From DAOMOP01 sp035444405 (lineage in GTDB: Bacteria > Pseudomonadota > Gammaproteobacteria > Burkholderiales > Rhodocyclaceae), in the NCBI GenBank assembly GCA_035444405.1, contig DAOMOP010000006.1, positions 1 through 52,467 on the forward strand: a stretch of 52,467 bases of DNA, given 5' to 3'. Of the stretch, positions 36,201 to 43,706 are shown in pieces (the stretch's first letter is position 1; every line of letters starts with the position of its first letter). The translations under genes were made by a program, and so were the position numbers. The notes below the pieces were generated by a model. The model searched no databases and had not been told where the DNA came from. It was given only the letters and a program-made list of their open reading frames with translations.

Positions 36201-36370
36201 GCGCCGGGCCACTCGGCGCGCACGACCATGACCTTGAACGTGAAGGGCGGGTCCTCGGACTGGCCGAGCTGCAGGTACGCATACACGCCCATCGCCGTCA
36301 GCACCAGCATCAGGTACAGCACCAGCGACTGGTGGCGCAGCCCCCATTCGGAGGCATTGAAACCGTTCAT
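33209..36370 (-). CDS. RND-family efflux pump, inner-membrane subunit (AcrB/MexB superfamily)
   Basis: Proton-driven inner-membrane exporter, 1053 residues. It begins MNGFNASEWGLRHQSLVLYL with the first membrane helix, then a periplasmic porter domain (GQSEDPPFTFKVMVVRAEWP). The proton-relay acidic pair is in ALIIALGLLVDDAIIAVEMM (about residue 400). The second half repeats the layout, ending AVAIMGGLTVATLLTMLFLP. The FTFKVMVV and DPPF features match the VexF/TtgB-like hydrophobic-compound or metal-independent HAE-1/HAE-3 border group; the substrate cannot be told. The start at 36370 overlaps the adaptor stop by 4 bases. The very long opposite-strand open frame here is a shadow. Confidence 0.95.
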   Translation of the reverse strand: MNGFNASEWGLRHQSLVLYLMLVLTAMGVYAYLQLGQSEDPPFTFKVMVVRAEWPGATAHEVAEQVTDRIETKLQELVELDVIRSYSRPGEALVFVLAHEHVHSREIAALWYQVRKKIGDIAHTLPQGVIGPSFNDEFGDTYGNIFALVGEGFALAELKRYAEAIRAELLRVPDVAKVSFFGEQPQRVFVELSNTRLAGLGLDLRGFADALAAQNAMNGAGFFETADERVWLRPSGAFDDLDAIRETVIRADGRAIRLGDVAEVRRGYADPPRERMRFMGEEAFGIGVVMRAGGDIIALGRHLDEAVARIEAQLPLGLRFERVADQPRAVERSVGEFVKVLAEAVVIVMAVSLLSLGLRTGVVVLVIIPVVLAITFVFMHLFDIGLHKISLGALIIALGLLVDDAIIAVEMMATKMEQGWDRVRAASFAYVSTAMPMLSGTLVTAAGFLPIALAASATGEYTRSIFQVTVTALLVSWVAAVLFVPYLGYHLLPDFAKQNGQPSPLARAVGRVWPRLGRRLAERAAHAHAQHDEYAIYHTAFYTRFRALVTWCVAHRWLVIAATLAIFVASLAVFVRFVPQQFFPDSTRPELLVDLRLAEGASHEATARAVRELEIFLDAQDGIENYVAWVGGGSPRFYLPLDQQLAQTSFAQFVVLTDGPEAREALRAKLIARFEEAPVALLGVVNRLENGPPVGFPLQYRVSGQDYAQLRRIAHEVAATLRAHPQLSNVHLDWEEPSKAVRLVVDQDKARLLGLSTRDIAALLDTSLQGTTVTQLRDGTETIDVVLRGAPAERIHLGLLPDLAIPLGNGHSVPLAQVATAEYGFEPGVIWRRNRLPTVTVRANLYGGVQPAVVVDQLAGDIGALRAALPLGYRLEVGGAVEESAKGGASVAAGVPLFVLAVLTVLMLQLQSFSRVAMVVLTAPLGMIGVTAFLLLFDRPFGFVAMLGTIALSGMIMRNSVILVDQIRQDLEAGRSEWDAIVESTVRRFRPIVLTAAAAILAMIPLSRSAFFGPMAVAIMGGLTVATLLTMLFLPALYAAWHRVRSPVGATGA

Positions 36371-37455
36371 CGCATCGCATCCAGTGCAATCGGTGCACCT
36401 TCCTCGACCGCACGCACGCTCTCGCCCTCGACGAGTTTGTGCACACCGGCGAGCACCACGCGCGCACCGGCCGGCAGGCCCGAGCGGATCACGACGCCGT
36501 CCTCGCGCATCGCGCCGATCTCGACCGCGAGCGGGCGCACGCGCGAGGCCGCATCGACGATCCACACCGTCGGGCGCCCCTCGATCGCGGTCACCGCCGG
36601 CAGCGGCAGCAGCGTCTGTGCCGGCGTCGTCCGCGCGAACACGACGTTCGCGGTCGCGCCGAGCGGCAGCGCCGCATCCGCCTTCGGCACGCTCACGCGC
36701 AGCGCGTACGAGCGCGTCGCGGCGTCGGCGGCCGGCGCGATCTCGCGCACCACGCCGGCATACTCGCGCGCCGCCTGCGCCCACGGGCGCACGCGCGCCA
36801 CCTGGCCGGGTGCGAACGCGGCGACGCGGCTTTCCGGCACGTGGATCAGCACCTCGCGCTCGCCCGGGCGAGCAAGGCGCAGCACCGGCTGGCCGGCTGC
36901 GACCACCTGGCCGGCCTCGACCGGCGCCGCGACAACGACCGCGTCGGCCTCGGCTTTGATCTCGGCATAAGCGGCCTGATTGCCGGCGGTGGCGGCCTGC
37001 GCACGCGCCTGGCGCACGCGCGCCTCGGCCGCGGCGAGCGCGGTGCGGCGCGCGTCGAGCGCCGAGGCGCTGATGAAGCCGGCCGCCTGCAGCGCCTCGC
37101 TGCGCGTCAGCTCGGCGCGCGCCAGCGCAACATCGGCCTGCGCCGCGGCGAGCTGGGCCGCGGCTGCGCTCGCGGCGAGCTCGACGTCGCGCGCGTCGAG
37201 CCGCGCGAGCACCTCGCCCCGGCGCACCATGGCACCGGTGTCGACGCGGCGCTCGACGAGCTTGCCGCCGATGCGGAACGCCACGTCGCTCTCGATGCGC
37301 GCGCGCACCTCGCCGGTATACAGGTCGATCGCCGGCAGCGCCGCCGCCTCGCCGACGCTGCGCACCAGCACCGTGCGCGGCGGCGTGTCCGCGGGCGGCG
37401 GGCCCGAGCAGGCGGCGACGGCGACGGCCAGCACCGCCGCGAAAAGGGCTTTCAT
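36367..37455 (-). CDS. RND efflux periplasmic adaptor (membrane fusion protein), lipoprotein
   Basis: Periplasmic adaptor linking the RND pump to an outer-membrane channel. 362 residues. The lipoprotein signal is clear: MKALFAAVLAVAVAACSGPP with the lipobox AVAAC, so Cys at about residue 16 is acylated. After TGEVRARIESDVAFRIGGKL come the barrel-sandwich lipoyl half, a coiled-coil hairpin with Ala-rich heptads (about residues 95-165), the second lipoyl half (VVAAPVEAGQVVAAGQPVLR), and beta-barrel and membrane-proximal domains. It overlaps both tetR (ATGA at 37452-37455) and the RND gene, giving strict translational coupling. Confidence 0.94.
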   Translation of the reverse strand: MKALFAAVLAVAVAACSGPPPADTPPRTVLVRSVGEAAALPAIDLYTGEVRARIESDVAFRIGGKLVERRVDTGAMVRRGEVLARLDARDVELAASAAAAQLAAAQADVALARAELTRSEALQAAGFISASALDARRTALAAAEARVRQARAQAATAGNQAAYAEIKAEADAVVVAAPVEAGQVVAAGQPVLRLARPGEREVLIHVPESRVAAFAPGQVARVRPWAQAAREYAGVVREIAPAADAATRSYALRVSVPKADAALPLGATANVVFARTTPAQTLLPLPAVTAIEGRPTVWIVDAASRVRPLAVEIGAMREDGVVIRSGLPAGARVVLAGVHKLVEGESVRAVEEGAPIALDAMR

Positions 37456-38114
37456 TGCGAATCTCCCCGCCTCGTCCGATCGGCCATCAGGCCGTGCAAG
37501 ACCAGGTCGAAGTGGGTTTCGAGGTAGTGACCGACATCCATCGTGCCGCCGCAGCACGCGGCGAAGGAATGCCGCCACAGCGCAAGATGCACGAGCGGCG
37601 CGATCAGCAGGCGGGCCATGGTGTCGACGTCGACCGGCCGGAACACCTTCAGCGCGATGCCGCGTGCGAGGGCTGCGCGCAGCAGCGCGAGGCCGCGCTG
37701 GATCACGGCCTCGTCGTAGAAGCGCGCGACCTCCGGGAAGTTGCGCGCCTCGGACACCATCAGCTTGGGGATGCCGCCGAGCTCGGTCGCGCCGATGCGC
37801 TCCCACCAGCCGAACAGGATGCAGCGCAAGAGCTGCACCGGATCGTCGCCGTAGTGTTCGAGCAGCGCCTCGCCCTCGGCGATCGCCGGCACGATACCCT
37901 CGCGGATCACCGCCTCGAACAGCGCCTCCTTGCTGTCGAAGTACAGGTACAGCGTGCCCTTGGACACGCCGGCCCGCGCCGCGACCTCGTCCAGGCGCGT
38001 CGCCGCGAAGCCCTTCTCGACGAACAGCGCCAGCGCCGCCGCGGTGAGCTCCTGCGGCCGCGCCTCCTTGCGGCGCCGCCGGCGCGGCGCGTTGCGGAGC
38101 GCTTCAGCGCACAT
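37452..38114 (-). CDS. TetR-family transcriptional repressor of the efflux operon
   Basis: A 220-residue regulator. The N-terminal helix-turn-helix is at about residues 35-70 (RLDEVAARAGVSKGTLYLYF, then DSKEALFEAV). A basic stretch precedes it (APRRRRRKEARPQ). The C-terminal ligand domain has the form of the TetR_C group seen with RND pumps. It is the first gene of the operon and its promoter contains a perfect palindrome right after the -10 box, so autorepression, with relief by a pump substrate, is the obvious model. Confidence 0.93.
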   Translation of the reverse strand: MCAEALRNAPRRRRRKEARPQELTAAALALFVEKGFAATRLDEVAARAGVSKGTLYLYFDSKEALFEAVIREGIVPAIAEGEALLEHYGDDPVQLLRCILFGWWERIGATELGGIPKLMVSEARNFPEVARFYDEAVIQRGLALLRAALARGIALKVFRPVDVDTMARLLIAPLVHLALWRHSFAACCGGTMDVGHYLETHFDLVLHGLMADRTRRGDSQ

Positions 38115-38226
38115 GCGCGGCCTGCGCGGGTTGCTGCAAAGGAGCGGCTGCGAGCGGCTGGGCCGAACTTGTCGAAGCCGTCAGAAAAAACGTGACTGAG
38201 CGCATCGTGATGGCGTATGTTAATAA

Positions 38227-38240
38227 CTGACCGGTCAGTA
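38227..38240. promoter_or_regulatory. TetR-type operator
   Basis: ACTGACCGGTCAGT is a perfect 14-bp palindrome, and pairing continues outward with one mismatch. This core resembles known AcrR/TetR-type RND operators. It lies immediately downstream of the predicted -10 box of the tetR promoter. Confidence 0.8.
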
Positions 38241-38269
38241 ATTTACGCCTGAGAATGCCGCAGCGCAAG
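38241..38269 (-). promoter_or_regulatory. Predicted promoter of tetR-MFP-RND
   Basis: On the minus strand: TTGCGC (complement of 38264-38269), a 17-base spacer, and TAAATT (complement of 38241-38246). Confidence 0.6.
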
Positions 38270-38327
38270 CGTGATCGCTGACGGGCTCGCTGCACTCGCA
38301 CCTCAAACCGCACTATCGAGGCGCTCC

Positions 38328-38597
38328 ATGCAATCCGACCTCCAGTCTTCGCTTCAGCCTGATTGCAGGCTCGACCTTGCCGCCCGCGAATCAGATCGGT
38401 TTCGGGCGATCAATGGTCGGCTGCTTTCTTCGGTCATCCTGCGTGTTCCGCGGGTTGAGGAGCAAACCGCCATCGCCACCGTCCTCTCCGACATGGACGC
38501 CGAGATCGCCGCTCTCGAAGCCCGCCTTGCCAAGGCCCGCCAGGTGAAGCAGGGCATGATGCAGGCCCTGCTGACCGGCCGGATCCGGCTGATCTGA
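38328..38597 (+). pseudogene. hsdS: C-terminal remnant of a type I restriction specificity subunit (HsdS)
   Basis: The last ~55 residues match the end of HsdS proteins: RVPRVEEQTAIATVLSDMDA, then EIAALEARLAKARQVKQGMM, then QALLTGRIRLI, the conserved C-terminal coiled coil and its final GRIRL. Upstream, no target-recognition domains and no hsdM are found; the preceding ~30 residues are not recognisable. It is the left-hand stump of a type I restriction locus whose other parts follow. An ATG at 38328 keeps the frame open, but a functional protein is unlikely. Confidence 0.85.
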
Positions 38598-38685
38598 ATG
38601 CCTCAGGCCAGCGTTCTTCGCGGCGGCCGCTTCAAACCCGCTAGGCCGGTGCCATAATCCCGGCAGCGACCGAAGGGGAGACGGC

Positions 38686-40119
38686 ATGCCGCCGGCAAGG
38701 GAACTTCAGCAGATCGAGTGGAAGGAATCCTGGCGCGACGAATTCCTGAAATGGATCTGCGGCTTCGCCAACGCCGAGGGCGGCGTCCTGGTGATCGGGC
38801 GCAACGACGCGGGCGTGGCGGTCGGGGTCAGGGATGCAAAAAAGCTGCTGGAGGACATCCCGAACAAGGTCCGCGACGTGCTCGGCATCATGGTGGACGT
38901 GAATCTGCGGGAGGAGTCGGGCAAGGAGCTGGTCGAGATCCGCGTCGAGCCCTACCCGAGCCCGGTCAGCTACAAGTGCGAGTACCACTACCGCAGCGGT
39001 GCCACGAAGCAGGAATTGAAAGGCGCGGCGCTGGATCGCTTTCTGCTCGGTAAGCAGGGGCGGCACTGGGACGGCGTGCCGGTGCCCCATGTGGCGGCCG
39101 GCGATCTGGACGCCCGCGCCTTGGCAGAGTTTCGCCGCCTGTCCCAGCGCAGCCAGCGACTGGCCCGGGCCACCCTGGACGAGGCCGATGCGGTGCTGCT
39201 CGACAAACTGCACCTGATCGAGGGCGATTACCTCAAGCGGGCCGCCGTGCTGCTGTTCCACCCCGATCCGGAGCGCTTCGTGACCGGGGCCTGGGTCAAG
39301 ATCGGTTTCTTCGAGAGCAATGTGGACCTGCGCTACCAGGACGAAATCCATGGCAGCCTGTTGTCGCAGGTGGATCGGACGATCGAGATCCTGAAGGCCA
39401 AGTACCTCAAGGCCTGGATCTCGTATGAGGGCTTGCAGCGCGTCGAGACCTATCCGGTGCCCGAGCCGGCCTTGCGCGAGGCGCTCCTGAATGCGGTGGT
39501 GCACAAGGATTACGCCAGCGGCGTGCCGGTGCAAATCAGCGTGTATCCGGACAAGCTGATGATCTGGAATCCGGGCCAGTTGCCGCCGCAGTGGACCGTG
39601 GCACGCCTGCTGGGCAAGCACGCCTCGCGGCCCTTCAACCCCGATGTAGCCAACACCTTTTTCCGCGCCGGTCTGATCGAGGCCTGGGGGCGTGGCGTCG
39701 AGCGCATGCTGGAGGCCTGCCAGGCCGCGGGAACACCGGCCCCGGTATTCGCGGCGGAGGACACCGGCCTGTGGGTGACCTTTCCTTTCGTGCAGCCCCC
39801 GGTGGGCGAGGCGGCGACCGGGTCGGCGACCGGGTCGGCGACTGGGTCGGCGACTGGGTCGGCGAAGGGGGCCAGCGACCCCGTGCATCGCCTGCTGCAG
39901 GCCATCGGCGCAGAGGCGCTCGCGCCGTCGGACATTCAGCAGCGGCTGGGGCTCCGACACAGACCAACGTTCCGCGAGAACTACCTGCGTCCAGCCTTGC
40001 AACAAGGCCTGGTCGAAATGACCGTGCCCGACAAGCCGGCCAGTCGCCTGCAGCGATACCGCCTGACCGCCGCGGGACAGGCCGTGCTGGCGGATTTGCC
40101 GGAAAGGGGAGACGCATGA
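38686..40119 (+). CDS. AlbA_2 DNA-binding / GHKL ATPase-like protein (Schlafen-AlbA_2 type), restriction-locus accessory
   Basis: A 477-residue protein often found between hsdS and hsdR in type I restriction loci; its job is not known. The N-terminal AlbA_2 domain (about residues 1-125) has IEWKESWRDEFLKWICGFAN, AEGGVLVIGRNDAGVAVGV, and YPSPVSYKCEYHYRSGATKQ. The C-terminal GHKL-like region has PEPALREALLNAVVHKDYAS, YPDKLMIWNPGQLP and FRAGLIEAWGRGVERMLEAC, followed by a repeat-encoded ATGS linker (about 377-392) and a small winged helix (SDIQQRLGLRHRPTFRENYL). The ATG is preceded by AAGGGGAG. It is intact while all other genes of the locus are broken. Its stop overlaps the hsdR start. Confidence 0.85.
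   Translation: MPPARELQQIEWKESWRDEFLKWICGFANAEGGVLVIGRNDAGVAVGVRDAKKLLEDIPNKVRDVLGIMVDVNLREESGKELVEIRVEPYPSPVSYKCEYHYRSGATKQELKGAALDRFLLGKQGRHWDGVPVPHVAAGDLDARALAEFRRLSQRSQRLARATLDEADAVLLDKLHLIEGDYLKRAAVLLFHPDPERFVTGAWVKIGFFESNVDLRYQDEIHGSLLSQVDRTIEILKAKYLKAWISYEGLQRVETYPVPEPALREALLNAVVHKDYASGVPVQISVYPDKLMIWNPGQLPPQWTVARLLGKHASRPFNPDVANTFFRAGLIEAWGRGVERMLEACQAAGTPAPVFAAEDTGLWVTFPFVQPPVGEAATGSATGSATGSATGSAKGASDPVHRLLQAIGAEALAPSDIQQRLGLRHRPTFRENYLRPALQQGLVEMTVPDKPASRLQRYRLTAAGQAVLADLPERGDA
39814..39861 (+). repeat. Four tandem 12-bp repeats encoding (ATGS)4
   Basis: Units at 39814-39825, 39826-39837 (GCGACCGGGTCG) and 39838-39849, 39850-39861 (GCGACTGGGTCG) follow each other exactly. They are in frame, so copy-number changes alter only the linker length of the AlbA_2/ATPase protein. 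Confidence 0.95.
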
Positions 40120-40489
40120 CCGCCATCGGCCAGCCCAAACGCGAGACTCGGCAATGCGTCATCGCCCTGTTCCGCGAGGCGCTCGGCTACCGCTGCTGGG
40201 CGACTAGACCGACCGCGCCGGCAACAGCTACATCGACGAAGGCCCGCTCACGGCGCACCTGTCGGGGGCGGGCTACGATGCGGCACGCATCGCCCGCGCG
40301 CTCGATCTGCTGCAGCAGGAAGCCGACCGGCCCGGCCGCCTGCTCTACGACAGCAACAAGAAGGTCTACGAGCTGCTGCGCTACGGCGAGCCGGTGAAGA
40401 TCGAGGCGGGCACGGTCACCGAGATGGTGCACCTGCTCAATTGGCAGGAGCCCGAGAAGAACGACTTCGCCGTGGCGGAAGAGGTCACC
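40116..40489 (+). pseudogene. hsdR: N-terminal remnant of a type I restriction endonuclease subunit (HsdR)
   Basis: It begins MTAIGQPKRETRQCVIALFR, typical of HsdR, then loses frame at about 40190-40200 (GYR to LGD, one base lacking) and meets a TAG at 40204 where relatives have Trp (GD-stop-TDRAGN). The second frame continues without interruption: SYIDEGPLTAHLSGAGYDAA, LLYDSNKKVYELLRYGEPVK, WQEPEKNDFAVAEEVT, and ends abruptly at 40489. The nuclease and helicase domains (over 800 residues) are gone. It overlaps the AlbA_2/ATPase stop (ATGA). Clearly dead. Confidence 0.88.
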
Positions 40490-40490
40490 G

Positions 40491-41109
40491 GTCGGCCATG
40501 TCCGCATCACCGCACCAAACCATATGCAGCTTGACACGATCCGGGCCTTCGCGATTTCCAAGCTCTCCTGGATCCGCAGTCAGCAGCGCAGGATGCAGGC
40601 ACAGGAGCGGGAGACACCGCGCGATTTTCTCGAGAAAGCGAGCCACTACCTGTGGGGGCGGCGTTACCTGCTCGAGCGGGTGGAAATGGACGCCGCACCA
40701 ACGGTAGAAATAAAGTGCGGCAAAAGTCCGCCCGGGAGCCGACGCGGAGCGGTGTCATGAGGTTCTCGATGCCTGGTATCGAGCACAGATCCGGGTCCTG
40801 GTCCCAGGCCTCATTGCGAAATGGGTGCAAGTCATGAACGTGAATGTCGATCGGGTCATCGTCCAGCGCATGAAGACCCGGTGGGGTGGCTGCAATCCGG
40901 CGAACGGCATCATCCGGCTGAACACCGACTTGGCGAAGAAGCCCGTCGAGTGCCTCGAGTACACCGTTGTGCACGAGATGGCGCACTTTCTCGAGGCGAG
41001 CCACGACGCCCGATTCACATCGCTGATGGATATGTTCCTGCCGCACTGGCGAGAGCTGCGCAAGCGTCTGAACCAGTTGCCCGTGCCGCATGAGGAATGG
41101 GGTTATTAG
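40491..41109 (+). pseudogene. YgjP/DUF45-type zinc metallopeptidase remnant, 5' truncated and frameshifted
   Basis: The reading starts abruptly at GHVRITAPNHMQLDTIRAFA, lacking about 25-30 N-terminal residues, then ISKLSWIRSQQRRMQAQERE and YLWGRRYLLERVEMDAAPTV. At about 40725 the frame shifts by one: RPGADAERCHEVLDAWYRAQ continues in the next frame to the zinc motif HEMAH (TVVHEMAHFLEASHDARFTS) and a normal end VPHEEWGY at 41109. The metal site is intact but separated from the first half. An internal ATG (40825) could express the last 94 residues. Such peptidases sit downstream of hsdR in type I loci. Confidence 0.85.
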
Positions 41110-41152
41110 ATTCGAGCGACCGCCGAAACGAAGGCACGCTTGCGCCTCGCCC

Positions 41153-43531
41153 TCACGGCACCAGCCGCAGCACCGACACCGTCGCGCGCTCGATCGCCTC
41201 CTCGCTCCACGCCAGCGGGCGCATGCGCCCCTGCAGAAAGGGCTCGAGCTGGTCGTCGTAGTGGCGGTCGAACGGGTGACCGGCCTGGCCGCCCGGCAGC
41301 ACGGCGAGGCTGCGGTCGCCATCGCCGACCACCGACACCCAGCGCATCGTCGGGCCGGCGCCGACCGCGCGGCCGTCGAACGGCCACGGCGTGCCGAAGG
41401 CCGCGACCGTCGTCGCCGAGCCCTCGACGACGAAGGGGCCACGGTTGACGAAGCCCGCGGCCACGGGCAGCGTGCCGAGCGGATGGCGCAGCTCCAGCCG
41501 GCTGAGTTCGCCGTAGGGCCAGCGGGCCACTTCCTCGCCCCAGCGCTCGACGCCCTCCTGCCACGCCGCCGCCAGCGCGCCGGCGATCAGCTCGGCGCGG
41601 CCTTCCACGGTGGCGGTGCGTACGTCGTCGAACCAGCCCTCGTCCATCTGGCCACGCAGCAGGCGCAGCAGCCAGGTGCGGCGAACCGGGCCGGAAACCT
41701 CCGCGAGGTCGATGCGTGCCGCGAACACGGCCTCGACCAGGTGGCGTTCGAACAGCACGAACAGCACCGACGGCCCTTCGAAGGCCATGCGCCCGTCCCA
41801 GCCCGACAGCCGGTCGTAGGCCAGCCGCGCCGTGCCCTCGTATTCGCCGGCGGCGAGTGCGACGATCTCGCGCGCATACAGCGAGACGATGTCGGTCTGC
41901 AGCGCCGCCATGTCGTTGGCGTGCCAGAGGGGGCGCCGCTCGAGCAGCAGGCGGATGCGGTTGGCGCGCGCGGGCAGGTCGAAGTCGCCCGCCAGCGGCA
42001 GCGCGTAGTCGGCCGGGCGCGCGTCGTCGTTGGCGCTGACGAGGGCGTCATTGACCGCCGGCACGCTCGGATTGGCCGCGGCCTCGCGCAAGCCGTCCCA
42101 TCCGTAGGCCGGATCCCAGCCCGGCGCAGGCAGCCGTCCGTCGCCGCCGCGGCGTTCCGGCACGCGGCCGAGCAGCACCTGCAGCAGGCCGCCGACGTGA
42201 TCGGCGGCGACGAGGTTCTGGGCCGGCGCGACGAAACTCGCGATGCCCTCCGGAATCTCCGCGACCGCGCGCACGCGCGCCAGATGCATGAACGGCACCA
42301 GCGGATCGCCCGACAGATAGGCGGTCCAGGCGAGGCTGCGCAGCGGCAGACCACGCTGCGGCTCGGCCGGCAGCAGCGGGCCGCGTTCGCTCGCGCGCAG
42401 CGTCAGCACGTGCGCATCGGCGCCCCGCACGCCGATCTCGCTGCGCTCGAGCTCGAGCGGCTGCCACGCGTCGCCGCGCCGTACGCGCGTGAGCGCGTCG
42501 TCGGCCTGCTCGAAATAGATGTCGTGGTCGTCGAGCATCGCGCTCGTCAGCGCCCACGCCAGATGCCGGCTCTGACCGACGACGACGCCCGGCATGCCGG
42601 GCAGCGTCACGCCCATGACCTCGTAGTCGGGCGCACGCAGATGGACCTGGTACCAGGTGCCGGGCAGCCGCATCGGCAGGTGCAGGTCGTTGGCCACCAG
42701 CGGCAGGCCGTCGGTGCTGCGCACGGCCCCGACGGCCCAGCCGTTGCTGCCGGACGTGGCGATCGCGGGCGCCTGGCTGGTCGTCGGCGTCGGCATCGCA
42801 GGCGGCGCGCCGCCCCGCTCTGCCGCGGCCAGTATGTCGGCGGGCACATGCAGGTCGGGTTCGCCGAGCAGATCGCGCAGCCGCTCGACGCCGAGGCGCG
42901 CGAGCCACGTGAAGCGCTGCTCCTCGGGACGCCCCTGCCAGAACGACAGCTCGCGCGCCATCAGGAAGACGAAGCTCAGGCTGTCGACGGCGGTCCACGG
43001 CTCGGGGCGGATGCCGAGCAGCCGCAGTGTCGGCGGCAGGTCTCCGCCGCGGTGGGCGAGCCACGCATTGACGCCCTGGCTGTAGGCGATCAGCCATTGC
43101 CGGCTCTCGGCCTCCATCACGTTCCAGGTCGCCTCGGCGGTGCGGCGCAGGCGCAGCGTGCGCGCCTCGATGTCGGCCTCCAGCGTCGCGCGGCCGAACA
43201 CTTCGGACAGCCGTCCGGCTGCCGCACGGCGACCGAGCTCGAGCTGGGTCATGCGGTCGTTGGCGTGCAGATAACCGAGCGCCATGGCGAGATCGCGCCC
43301 GCTCTCGCCGGCGAGGTGGGGCACGCCCCAGGCGTCCCAGCGCACGGCGACCGGCGCGTCGAGCCCGGCCAGGCGCAGCTCGCCGTCGCGCACCGCGCGC
43401 CCCGAGTGGATCAGCCACCAGGCCGCACCGCCGCCGGCCAGCGCGAGCAGCAGCACGAGCACGACCACCCCCGCAAGCACCCTCTTCAAGGTGCGCCAGC
43501 GCGTTCCGACCTTGTCCTGCTGCTCGAGCAT
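41153..43531 (-). CDS. Penicillin acylase family (Ntn hydrolase) amidase, possible acyl-homoserine-lactone acylase
   Basis: A 792-residue self-processing hydrolase exported to the periplasm. The N-terminus reads MLEQQDKVGTRWRTLKRVLA followed by a membrane anchor (VVVLVLLLALAGGGAAWWLI). The alpha chain has RWDAWGVPHLAGESGRDLAM and ALGYLHANDRMTQLELGRRA. The nucleophile Ser (about residue 262) follows Gly in ATSGSNGWAVG, giving the beta chain, with PLVANDLHLPMRLPGTWYQV and an essential Asn in VPAVNDALVSAN. Relatives cleave penicillins, cephalosporins or acyl-homoserine lactones; the substrate here is not predictable. An ATG at 43612 would add 27 Arg-rich residues before the anchor and is less likely. 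It is next to the dead restriction locus but is a housekeeping-type gene. Confidence 0.9.
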   Translation of the reverse strand: MLEQQDKVGTRWRTLKRVLAGVVVLVLLLALAGGGAAWWLIHSGRAVRDGELRLAGLDAPVAVRWDAWGVPHLAGESGRDLAMALGYLHANDRMTQLELGRRAAAGRLSEVFGRATLEADIEARTLRLRRTAEATWNVMEAESRQWLIAYSQGVNAWLAHRGGDLPPTLRLLGIRPEPWTAVDSLSFVFLMARELSFWQGRPEEQRFTWLARLGVERLRDLLGEPDLHVPADILAAAERGGAPPAMPTPTTSQAPAIATSGSNGWAVGAVRSTDGLPLVANDLHLPMRLPGTWYQVHLRAPDYEVMGVTLPGMPGVVVGQSRHLAWALTSAMLDDHDIYFEQADDALTRVRRGDAWQPLELERSEIGVRGADAHVLTLRASERGPLLPAEPQRGLPLRSLAWTAYLSGDPLVPFMHLARVRAVAEIPEGIASFVAPAQNLVAADHVGGLLQVLLGRVPERRGGDGRLPAPGWDPAYGWDGLREAAANPSVPAVNDALVSANDDARPADYALPLAGDFDLPARANRIRLLLERRPLWHANDMAALQTDIVSLYAREIVALAAGEYEGTARLAYDRLSGWDGRMAFEGPSVLFVLFERHLVEAVFAARIDLAEVSGPVRRTWLLRLLRGQMDEGWFDDVRTATVEGRAELIAGALAAAWQEGVERWGEEVARWPYGELSRLELRHPLGTLPVAAGFVNRGPFVVEGSATTVAAFGTPWPFDGRAVGAGPTMRWVSVVGDGDRSLAVLPGGQAGHPFDRHYDDQLEPFLQGRMRPLAWSEEAIERATVSVLRLVP

Positions 43532-43706
43532 CGCCGGGCTTCCCGCGAACGGCGCCCGGCCATCGCGGCGGGCTGCCAACACCGACACGGGCATGGCGAC
43601 TGCCGCGCGCATGCGCCGCAGCAGATGGCCCCGCCCCCTGCTGCCAGTTAAGTCCGGATTCGCGGCCGCTGCAAGCGCGACGCGAGCCGGCGGCGGCGCG
43701 GCGCCG

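Noticed and set aside
32951..36970. A 1339-codon open frame on the plus strand
   Set aside because: It is antisense to the pcm, RND and adaptor genes, whose protein motifs are clear. It is Arg/His/Asp-rich with no recognisable domain, the usual shadow in GC-rich DNA.
39814..39861. CRISPR-like repeat array
   Set aside because: The units are contiguous 12-mers inside a coding frame with no spacers; no CRISPR array was seen anywhere in the window.
40825..41109. A separate small HEMAH metallopeptidase gene
   Set aside because: Its sequence continues directly from the preceding frame of a larger peptidase, so it is the 3' half of a broken gene, although expression of the fragment cannot be excluded.
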